Assembly (NCBI RefSeq): GCF_963678635.1
Contig: NC_087069.1
Span: forward strand, 620,001 to 684,000
Reading direction: 5' to 3'
DNA: 64,000 nucleotides
From: Symsagittifera roscoffensis
Lineage: Eukaryota > Xenacoelomorpha > Acoela > Convolutidae
Shown here: in pieces, positions 57,636 to 64,000 of the stretch
Layout: each line of letters begins with the position of its first letter
Position numbering within the stretch: the first letter of the stretch is position 1
Program-made: the position numbers and the translations under genes
Notes under the pieces: model-generated
Seen by the model: the letters and a program-made list of their open reading frames with translations, nothing else
The model's database searches: none
What the model was told of the DNA's origin: nothing

Positions 57636-59441
57636 TTAGTCGTCGGGGAAAAAACCGTGGGGGAAGATGTCGTGAATTAGTTCTGAAGTTGTTAGTAGTT
57701 TAGCTAAGATGCGGATGATATTTTTAGTCTGAAGCAGTGGCCAAAGCAATTGAAGTGCCTTAATAGTGGTTAGTTCTTCAGTGCCAACTGCAAACTCATA
57801 AGGTGTGTTTTGGATTAGATTATATAATTTGTGATTGAATTTAGTGTTGTGGATGAATTCTAAAATTGGGATTTCTATGGGTTGTACAAACTCGTGCGGG
57901 ATAAGGAAGGGTCGGGATTCTTCGGCGTTGAAGGTCTTGGTGATGGGACAGAAGATGTACATTTGGGTTATGGGGTCATAATTACGAAGAATACCATGAA
58001 GGTTAGTATCTTTAATGCAATATGTGAAATTTAGGAAAAATGGTGAAGTGTATTTGGAATTAATGAATTGAAAACGATGGTGTGGTTGTCTAGAGGGTGT
58101 GTGTAGGTCAAAGTGATTTTGGATGAAGCGATAATAACTATATGTGTGGGTTTGTTTAGTGCGCAACATAATATCGTGTGAGCAGTGTAAATCTCTTTCG
58201 TGTGGTGCAAGGAAATGAAAGGTTAGTGAAAATATTTGGAAGCGTTCTTTGAAACTTTCGTATGCTTGTGTGTCTATTAGTGCTTCTGAAATAATGTGAT
58301 CAAACTTTCGGTCGAAGATGTTTAGTGTAAATATATATGGTGTCTTGATGAAAAATTTCTCGGTAATTTGTGGATTAGCGAAGCGATCGTCGTCTAAGAA
58401 TTGATCTTGGTTAGCTCTGATGATGTTGTGATCATAGTATTCTAGTGTATATTCGTTAGCTCTAGGTGCAGTGTGTGTTTTTAGCGATTTTTTATATCCA
58501 ACGTAAGTAAATTGTCTAGCGGTTAGTGGTGTAGTGAGTCGATATAGCATGTCCGTATTTCGTTCTATATCGATGTGAGTGTTAGATAAAGGTAAGCAAA
58601 GAGGGTTAGTAAAATGATAATATGAGGTCCAAGAGAGAGTGGGCATTAAAACGTATTCATCTACAAAGTTGCGTGTTTCGTTAGTGTCGTGGGGGGTGTT
58701 TAAGGTGTATTGTGGGAATGAGGGTAAGGTGATGGCTAAAAATTCTTTTGTGTTAGTATGCTTGGGGTGGTTGATGTATTCACGGGCTGTTCCTGGTTTT
58801 GCTGGGAAAGGATGGTTGGGGAACTTTCTTTTAAAAGTGCGGTAAGCTCTATTAGTGTTGAGTGAAGATTCAGTTGATGTGGATGATGGTGCTAATGATT
58901 CAGTATAATTTGAAGAGGGTGTAGGGGTAGGGGGGTTGGATGAATTTATTGTGGAGGAGATTTGGTTTATGGTTGGGGTATTAAGGTGGTAGGGTTGTTG
59001 TTGAAGGGTAATAAAATTATCTAGCTCTGGGGAGATTCGGGGGGTGTCTGGAGAATGAGATGATTGGTCAGAATGGTATGAGGAGTAGGTTGGGGTAACT
59101 TGGGAAGCATAAGAGGGTGTGGGAGTGATTGGGTCAGGGTTATTGGATAATATGGGTTGAAAAGGGGGTTGAGAAAAATTAGAAGAGTTATGAAAATTAT
59201 TGGATGGGGATGGTTCTGAGTCGGCAAATTCATCGGGGGTTTCAATATTCGGGTTATTGAGTTGTGAGATGGAATATAAAACTGAGATGTGTGAATTAGT
59301 GTCGGAATTCATGCCTGATGTTACATTACTAGGTGGAAAATCGGGTGGCGGAAAAGCAAAAAGTGGTATTATTGGGATTGGGGAGGTAAGATTGGTTGGG
59401 TGGGAATTTGATCGGTGTAGTGATCCAAGTTGGCGGCTCAT
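57636..59441 (-). CDS. 601-aa protein, unrecognised, last frame of the virus-like block
   Basis: ATG 59441 overlaps the stop of the upstream glycoprotein gene in the ATGA arrangement, and the frame is intact to 57,636. Residues 1-200 are Pro/Ser/Thr/Asn-rich and probably disordered (NSHPTNLTSPIPIIPLFAFP, PTPTPSSNYTESLAPSSTST). From about residue 205 a basic patch (TFKRKFPNHPFPAK) leads into about 390 residues with folded composition, rich in Tyr/Phe/His (FTYVGYKKSLKTH, HERDLHCSHDIMLRT), ending in helices (IKALQLLWPLLQTKNIIRIL). No signal peptide or membrane segment is seen. Its layout, a disordered N-terminus plus a folded C-terminus, resembles the 377-codon frame upstream. No family recognised; a structural or nucleic-acid-binding role would be a guess. 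Confidence 0.75.
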   Translation of the reverse strand: MSRQLGSLHRSNSHPTNLTSPIPIIPLFAFPPPDFPPSNVTSGMNSDTNSHISVLYSISQLNNPNIETPDEFADSEPSPSNNFHNSSNFSQPPFQPILSNNPDPITPTPSYASQVTPTYSSYHSDQSSHSPDTPRISPELDNFITLQQQPYHLNTPTINQISSTINSSNPPTPTPSSNYTESLAPSSTSTESSLNTNRAYRTFKRKFPNHPFPAKPGTAREYINHPKHTNTKEFLAITLPSFPQYTLNTPHDTNETRNFVDEYVLMPTLSWTSYYHFTNPLCLPLSNTHIDIERNTDMLYRLTTPLTARQFTYVGYKKSLKTHTAPRANEYTLEYYDHNIIRANQDQFLDDDRFANPQITEKFFIKTPYIFTLNIFDRKFDHIISEALIDTQAYESFKERFQIFSLTFHFLAPHERDLHCSHDIMLRTKQTHTYSYYRFIQNHFDLHTPSRQPHHRFQFINSKYTSPFFLNFTYCIKDTNLHGILRNYDPITQMYIFCPITKTFNAEESRPFLIPHEFVQPIEIPILEFIHNTKFNHKLYNLIQNTPYEFAVGTEELTTIKALQLLWPLLQTKNIIRILAKLLTTSELIHDIFPHGFFPDD

Positions 59442-62056
59442 CGTGGGCTAAAAAAATGATTATTTTGAGACTGAAAAGCGGTGGTATGGGGTTGTTCAAT
59501 AATTTGTTCATAAGTATTATCATCTTGTGACTGGTGTGTCATTATATGTTGGATGAGACTTTGTGATGTGGTGAGTCGAAAATTTGGATTATGTGTGATG
59601 GCTAAATTTCGAAAATTTCGTGGGACTAGGGATAGTGGATGGTTATTTGGTAGGGGTGGTAATTGTGGTGCCGTTGGCGTTATGTCTACATTGTTATGTT
59701 CTTCGTCGTATGTATTTTGTCGTGTTGCTATTTTTGTGTTATATTCCTTTATTTGTGCGTCTAAAAGAATTTTGTTTATAGATGTAGAAAAGATTCCAAA
59801 AAATCCTGCAAAGAGTATGCGTGCTACGCTTGCTTGTCTGTTTACTTGTGTGTGTATAGCACATGTGTTGTAGATTCCTTTTAAAAGTGAGAAAAGAAAT
59901 CCAATAAAAATAAACATTGCGTATAAAATAGTCAATTTTTCTAAGATGTAGTAGGGCCATCCTAGAAAATCGAGGATCTCATTTTTGAGTGTAACAAAGC
60001 TAAAAATGTTAATTGGTGATATATCTTGGGGACGGTATTTTTCACCGTTTAGATATATATAATCTTTAATGTCTTTAAAATATCCGCTATAGTCTTGCGT
60101 GTAGATATCGGCAAATCCTGCGGTTTCTGCAAGTTTGCGTAAATTTTGGTCTATTGATTGACTTTGTATAGTGTCCATTTGTGTTAATAATTCTTGGAAT
60201 TGTTGTGTTCTAATGTGATGTTGAATATCTGATTTTGAATAGATTCCTATTGATTGTAAGTCTATATTTGGGTTTCGAGCAATAGCGCGAATGCTTTCTG
60301 GTGAAAATTTTTTGAGTGATTGCATTAATGTGGGATATGGAGTGAGAAGATAATATTTATTTTCATCAGGGTTTAGTTGTACTACATTGTGGCTGTTTTC
60401 TGATCCACATGGGACTGCGGTATCCCAGAAATAGGTTCTTCGTGAAAGTGTATCCACGAAATGTACTTTATTCTTATAAAAGATAGGGATTCTTTTATAA
60501 CATCGTTTATCTTCAAAAACGTATAGTGGTGATATTTTTTTAGTACAAGTATAAAACCATAAGATGTTTCCTTCATAGTCTAAAAAATTTGATCTATTTC
60601 CAGATAATAAGTATCCTGCATAGGGTATTTTTAATACTGCTAGTGCAAGTGATTGTAATATTTGTGTTCGTTCTAATTCGCATAGTTGGTGTAGTGTTTC
60701 TAATTCGGAGAGTGACATTTCTTGAAAAATTCGGCTAATTGTATAATCTAGTTTCATATCTAAATGAATATCATAGTGGATATTACCGAAATATGTAGTA
60801 TTCATTAGTGATAATTCTTGTAAGCGTGTGCTTCTGGTGTCATGGGGTTTTAGATGTCCACCAGGTTGTCCGTTGCTTTTTTCAAAATTAACTGGTATAT
60901 AGGATGTTCCTTCGTTTAGAGGATGACCTGTGGCATATGGGTCGATTTTTACTTTTCCAGTGGTCATGTCGAATCCTTTTTCGTATTCAACTAATATCTC
61001 GGAGTATTGTGTTTTGTGAAGTGGGTTTCTGTATTTACATGCAAGTTCTGTTTCTTGATATATTTGAAAACGTGTCAATTTATTTTCTATATTGTCTATG
61101 TTTCTAAAATTAGAACTTAGTTTTCGTGATGGATGGACTTGTTCATATGGAATTGATTGTATAAAATATTTTTCGTGAAATTTTATCATACGAGCGTGTA
61201 TTTTTGCTACTTGAAATGTTGTACATGTATCTTCGGGGAACCAAACAATTGTTGCTTGTGTTCTCGTTGTAGGGTCGCAATAACCTTGATCATTTTTACA
61301 AGGTAATCGGATTCCTTGATAGATCATTGTATTATCTGATAAATCTCGTGTTAGTTGTATTTTTTCGAGTTGTATTTTCCAATCGAAAAACATTATTTCT
61401 TGGTATCCTTTATTTTTTGTGTCTGCTTTGCAGTTTGATGGGTTATTTATACCAATGTGTGGTATCCAATGTTTATCGTGTAGGTCATAGGTTAATTGTC
61501 CGTGTGCGCCGTTATACGGGTATTTTTCGTCTAGTTTTATATGTCCTTGGTGTCTTTCAAGTTGTGATTGATGTACAGAGTCTGAAAAAACTTGAAAATT
61601 AACTAATTTTCTTTGGGAGTTTTTATTTTGTGTGATGTTTAGTCTAAGTAATTCATTTTTACAATCGTCGGGATTGAGATGTAAAAGACGTTCTATATTA
61701 CTTTGATAGAATGATTCATGGTCAAGTCGGTTTTTGTTTCCGTTCGAGACTTGTGAACAATGTACTTTCTTTTCGGAAAATGTTGCTGTGAATTTATAAC
61801 CTGTAACTGTTGTTGCTCGGGCTTTTGAATAGAGTGTTGCTATTACATCTGTGGTTTCTATAGCTTGTGGTTCTGTTTCACATTGTGATACTTGATTTAT
61901 TGCATATTTATGTAGTGTTTTTTGTTCATTTTCTTCACAATCGTAATGTGTTACTAATAAATCTTGTGGTCCTGTACGAGGGGAAGGGTTTATGTTTTGA
62001 TTTGAGATTACTAGAAAAAGGAGTTGGAGAAAAATTAATAATTTTAGAATATACAT
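59438..62056 (-). CDS. 872-aa class III-like viral/transposon surface glycoprotein
   Basis: Intact frame from ATG 62056. Signal peptide at residues 1-19 (ILKLLIFLQLLFLVIS), a long Cys-containing ectodomain, a membrane anchor at about 708-734 (LTILYAMFIFIGFLFSLLKG), a second hydrophobic stretch at about 745-760, and a Pro/Gln-rich tail of about 110 residues. The block with LHQLCELERTQILQ, GYLLSGNRSNFLDYEG and CYKRIPIFYKNKVHFVD resembles glycoproteins of chuvirus-like negative-strand RNA viruses and of animal retrotransposons that captured them, by recollection only. Such proteins mediate attachment and membrane fusion. It overlaps the upstream Met-less frame by 13 nt and the downstream ATG by 4 nt. 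Whether it belongs to an endogenous virus, an LTR element or another element is open. Confidence 0.78.
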   Translation of the reverse strand: MYILKLLIFLQLLFLVISNQNINPSPRTGPQDLLVTHYDCEENEQKTLHKYAINQVSQCETEPQAIETTDVIATLYSKARATTVTGYKFTATFSEKKVHCSQVSNGNKNRLDHESFYQSNIERLLHLNPDDCKNELLRLNITQNKNSQRKLVNFQVFSDSVHQSQLERHQGHIKLDEKYPYNGAHGQLTYDLHDKHWIPHIGINNPSNCKADTKNKGYQEIMFFDWKIQLEKIQLTRDLSDNTMIYQGIRLPCKNDQGYCDPTTRTQATIVWFPEDTCTTFQVAKIHARMIKFHEKYFIQSIPYEQVHPSRKLSSNFRNIDNIENKLTRFQIYQETELACKYRNPLHKTQYSEILVEYEKGFDMTTGKVKIDPYATGHPLNEGTSYIPVNFEKSNGQPGGHLKPHDTRSTRLQELSLMNTTYFGNIHYDIHLDMKLDYTISRIFQEMSLSELETLHQLCELERTQILQSLALAVLKIPYAGYLLSGNRSNFLDYEGNILWFYTCTKKISPLYVFEDKRCYKRIPIFYKNKVHFVDTLSRRTYFWDTAVPCGSENSHNVVQLNPDENKYYLLTPYPTLMQSLKKFSPESIRAIARNPNIDLQSIGIYSKSDIQHHIRTQQFQELLTQMDTIQSQSIDQNLRKLAETAGFADIYTQDYSGYFKDIKDYIYLNGEKYRPQDISPINIFSFVTLKNEILDFLGWPYYILEKLTILYAMFIFIGFLFSLLKGIYNTCAIHTQVNRQASVARILFAGFFGIFSTSINKILLDAQIKEYNTKIATRQNTYDEEHNNVDITPTAPQLPPLPNNHPLSLVPRNFRNLAITHNPNFRLTTSQSLIQHIMTHQSQDDNTYEQIIEQPHTTAFQSQNNHFFSPR

Positions 62057-63177
62057 GTGTATGATAATCCTGAGTATGGATTATAAAATGTAATGTAGCC
62101 AATTGTGTTTTTGGTATATCTGTCGTATTTGTATATTACTTCAGTAGTTATAAACGGTGGTGGTAGTGATTGAGCTGTTATGTTAGGTGGGTTTAATGGG
62201 TAGGGATGTTGGGTAATATTGTTTAACTTAACTGTGATTTCAAACTTTAATTGTAAACTGTTTTGTTGGAGTATTTGAATATTGTGATCACGGATATCGT
62301 TGTGAATATCTTGGCGATATTGTAATCTATTAAGTGCCCAGTTATGAAGGCGGTTACTTTCTTGATGTTGTCCAAATAATGGTGGAGGTGCTGTAAATGT
62401 ATTCCAATCTAGTCTTAAAGGAATATTTATTGATGATTGTTCTCGATATCTGGCGTCGAGATTATTTGGAAAATTTAAGTTAAAAGGTGGTGGTGAAATC
62501 TGGCTTATTGATGGTGTTGATGGTAGTGATAATGTTTCTGGTAGTGATGAGGATGTTGTTGTATCCGTAGAAATATCTATGGGGTCATTGACTAAATTTG
62601 GTTCACCTTGTGTAAATGAATGTGTAGTCCAATATGGAAATCGTGATGTTTGGTTTGTGGGGTTGAAAGGATTTTCACGTATTTGCTCAGATGTTGGTGT
62701 TGAACCTAAGTAATCTGATGGTAGGCTTGAGGTGCTACGTTGTGAAAGAAGCGTAGGGGTTTCTGGTAATATACCAATGGGGTTTTCTGGAGTGTTTTGT
62801 GATGGGGATTGAGGTATATCAAAATGAACTCGTGGAGTTTGAAAATTTCTGTTTCGTCGAGGATGTATAATTTGTCTATTTATTTCGACTGTATTTTGGT
62901 TTTGACTAGGATTTCTTATTCTGCTTAGTTCTTGTGGTAGTGTTGGGTATAGGTTATATGTTGGTTCGCTTAAAGGTGCTTGTCGTTGAACTGGTTCTAG
63001 TGGTTCTGATAAACGAGCATGTCGTTCTTCAAAAGTGTATGGATTGTCTTGAAAAGAAATTCGTGTAGATGTTTGAGGATTTTGAGTAATTGAAGGTGGT
63101 GTTTGGTTATCTTGGGATGATGTCGGTGAAGACTGACTTTGTGACTTTTGGGTAGCAATTTTTGATAGTTTTTTGAA
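62044..63177 (-). CDS. 377-codon frame without any Met codon, Pro/Ser/Gln-rich
   Basis: Open from just after TAA 63,180-63,178 to TAA 62,046-62,044, with coding-like composition throughout and no ATG in frame. CTG, TTG and GTG in frame were also not seen. The first about 210 residues are Ser/Pro/Gln/Thr-rich (TSSQDNQTPPSITQNPQTST); the last about 150 look folded (LRLDWNTFTAPPPLFGQHQE, LNRLQYRQDIHNDIRDHNIQ, LQLKFEITVKLNN). It overlaps the glycoprotein start by 13 nt. Expression must involve splicing, non-AUG initiation or fusion to an upstream frame; a simple frameshift from the 62-aa frame is excluded because two stops (TAA TAA) in the target frame lie beyond that gene's end. A donor-like CAGGTACGA lies at about 63,397. 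No family recognised. Confidence 0.65.
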   Translation of the reverse strand, partial: FKKLSKIATQKSQSQSSPTSSQDNQTPPSITQNPQTSTRISFQDNPYTFEERHARLSEPLEPVQRQAPLSEPTYNLYPTLPQELSRIRNPSQNQNTVEINRQIIHPRRNRNFQTPRVHFDIPQSPSQNTPENPIGILPETPTLLSQRSTSSLPSDYLGSTPTSEQIRENPFNPTNQTSRFPYWTTHSFTQGEPNLVNDPIDISTDTTTSSSLPETLSLPSTPSISQISPPPFNLNFPNNLDARYREQSSINIPLRLDWNTFTAPPPLFGQHQESNRLHNWALNRLQYRQDIHNDIRDHNIQILQQNSLQLKFEITVKLNNITQHPYPLNPPNITAQSLPPPFITTEVIYKYDRYTKNTIGYITFYNPYSGLSYTCIF

Positions 63178-63185
63178 TTATTACT

Positions 63186-63374
63186 TTAGTGAGAAATTTT
63201 GTGTTTATTATAATATTCTTCCAAAAAAAGAATTAGAAGGATTGTTGCTAGGGCAAATGTGAGGATTGCTTTCTTTATACATTTACATATTGTCAAAATG
63301 AGGGATGATAAGAATGCTATGAAAATTACAAACAATAAAAAAATATCAGTTCTACTGAAAATTTTTCGTATCAT
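63186..63374 (-). CDS. 62-aa double-hydrophobic membrane protein
   Basis: ATG 63374 overlaps the stop of the 76-aa gene by 4 nt (ATGA). The sequence has two hydrophobic segments, IFLLFVIFIAFLSSLILTI and ILTFALATILLILFLEEY, separated by a short CKCIKKA turn: a hairpin membrane protein with basic ends. Size and topology resemble small viral membrane or viroporin-like proteins, but no homology is claimed. Confidence 0.6.
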   Translation of the reverse strand: MIRKIFSRTDIFLLFVIFIAFLSSLILTICKCIKKAILTFALATILLILFLEEYYNKHKISH

Positions 63375-63601
63375 TTAGACAAGTTATATGAATCGTACCT
63401 GTGGATATAATCAAGGGTTTTGGAAAGTTGGAGGAATAGTTCGAGTAGAGTGTAGAAAATTAAAAAAATGTTACAAAAAATGATTAGGATTATTAGAAAA
63501 GATTCAAGTATATCAAAAAGAAATATTATCAAGGTTTCAAGTATTGTAAAAAAATGTTTAAAATTTATGAGTATTTGAGTAACTGATTGAGAGAAAAGCA
63601 T
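63371..63601 (-). CDS. 76-aa hydrophobic membrane protein
   Basis: ATG 63601 directly follows the TAA (63,604-63,602) of the preceding frame. One long hydrophobic stretch (LETLIIFLFDILESFLIILI, then IFCNIFLIFYTLLELFL), ending with LDYIHRYDSYNLSK. A CAG/GTACGA donor-like site falls within the codons for HRY at about 63,397. Unknown family. Confidence 0.55.
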   Translation of the reverse strand: MLFSQSVTQILINFKHFFTILETLIIFLFDILESFLIILIIFCNIFLIFYTLLELFLQLSKTLDYIHRYDSYNLSK

Positions 63602-63754
63602 TTAAGAAATGATCTCTTGGTCGAATATTTTTTGCTGTTTGAGGCGATTTTCTAGTGTGGTCGGATTATTTATTAGTTTTTTGACAAGTGGGTTGAGTTC
63701 TGTAAAAAATTGTTGGGGGCTATTTTCATGGTGACTGGGAGGTCGTCTTTTTCT
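63602..63754 (-). CDS. 50-codon Met-less frame abutting the 76-aa gene
   Basis: Open from 63,754 to TAA 63,604-63,602, with no ATG. It reads RKRRPPSHHENSPQQFFTEL then NPLVKKLINNPTTLENRLKQ, with a basic start and a helical, charged end. The stop abuts the next ATG (TAAATG). Probably the terminal exon or C-terminal part of a gene that begins beyond the window or upstream of an intron. Confidence 0.45.
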   Translation of the reverse strand, partial: RKRRPPSHHENSPQQFFTELNPLVKKLINNPTTLENRLKQQKIFDQEIIS

Positions 63755-64000
63755 TTAATTTGTTTGTCAAATGATCCGGGGTATGGTGAGATTTTTATAC
63801 TTTAGGCTAATTAAAATGTTCATTTTGTTACTTTAGGCTAAGTTAACAAATTTGTTTTGGGGGTATTCGTGGTCTGAGTTGGGGAAATATTGTTGATCTT
63901 TGGGTTATTAGATAAGGGAGGGGTACGGTATTATGGTGATATTTATTTTAGTTGTCAAGTTGGAGTGGTTTGCTTATTTTTGACCTGGAGGTCGTAAAGT
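63755..64000. other. Upstream sequence with a 13-bp direct repeat
   Basis: On the minus strand TTAGCCTAAAGTA occurs twice (about 63,836 and 63,805), 31 nt apart, just before the first frame of the block. No complete gene is visible before the window ends. Confidence 0.4.

Noticed and set aside
59553-62064. Plus-strand frames of 65-106 codons within the glycoprotein gene
   Set aside because: Antisense shadows of an intact 872-codon gene with strong strand bias.
63178-63374. Programmed frameshift from the 62-aa frame into the 377-codon frame
   Set aside because: The 62-aa frame stops at 63,186, before the TAA TAA stops of the target frame at 63,183-63,178, so a shift inside the overlap cannot reach the open part.
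57636-63601. Assignment of the virus-like block to a BEL/Pao retrotransposon
   Set aside because: Glycoproteins of this type occur in such elements, but no gag, RT or integrase adjoins the block here and the nearest pol (49-55 kb) is Ty3-type with a different composition.

Overview
The window looks like nuclear DNA of an invertebrate animal. It is AT-rich and gene-poor, with short introns (75 and about 79 nt) ending in TTTTCAG- or TTTAG-type acceptors, and it is dominated by animal-type mobile elements: Polinton/Mavericks, a Ty3-type LTR retrotransposon, a non-LTR retrotransposon with a restriction-like endonuclease, and small TIR elements. No bacterial features are seen. A nematode is possible from the intron signals, but the sequence alone does not settle it.

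Layout. 1-6.4 kb: mostly non-coding, with a CCGGG-ended TA-flanked MITE, a hAT-like MITE with an 8-bp duplication, an old repeat pair, a minisatellite, and one plausible host gene at 4.0-4.3 kb on the minus strand: a two-exon secreted peptide precursor with an acidic spacer and a 16-residue amphipathic C-terminus ending in Gly. 6.5-14.4 kb: a decayed Polinton (copy A) on the minus strand with protease, major capsid, basic core protein, penton-like minor capsid, integrase, two conserved accessory proteins, packaging ATPase and an exonuclease-like gene. 14.4-46.2 kb: a second, diverged Polinton (copy B) running the opposite way, head to head with A and with the same gene order.

Copy B is split twice. 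A 3.4-kb non-LTR element (15,434-18,808) sits between 14-bp direct repeats. A 21.7-kb element (23,150-44,880), bounded by inverted TGTTGGAGCAGTTCA ends and TA dinucleotides, sits inside its major capsid gene. That large element has inverted arms of about 3.5-4 kb, three tandem units, CCAATCAG-rich minisatellites and several unrecognised small genes, including a C2H2-like zinc-finger gene. I could not assign it to a known superfamily.

49.3-55.2 kb: a degenerate Ty3/gypsy retrotransposon on the minus strand (gag with CCHC knuckles, protease with an altered active site, RT, RNase H, integrase, GPY/F-like tail). No LTRs were found by eye.

57.5-63.8 kb: the most intact coding block, also on the minus strand. 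It is a compact, virus-like series of touching or overlapping frames: a 50-codon frame without Met, a 76-aa and a 62-aa hydrophobic protein, a 377-codon Pro/Ser/Gln-rich frame without a single Met codon, an 872-aa membrane glycoprotein resembling the glycoproteins of chuvirus-like agents and the retrotransposons that captured them, and a 601-aa unrecognised protein followed 3 nt after its stop by a strong splice donor. The coding strand is A/C-rich and G-poor, unlike the rest of the window. This block and the 21.7-kb element are the best candidates for something undescribed.
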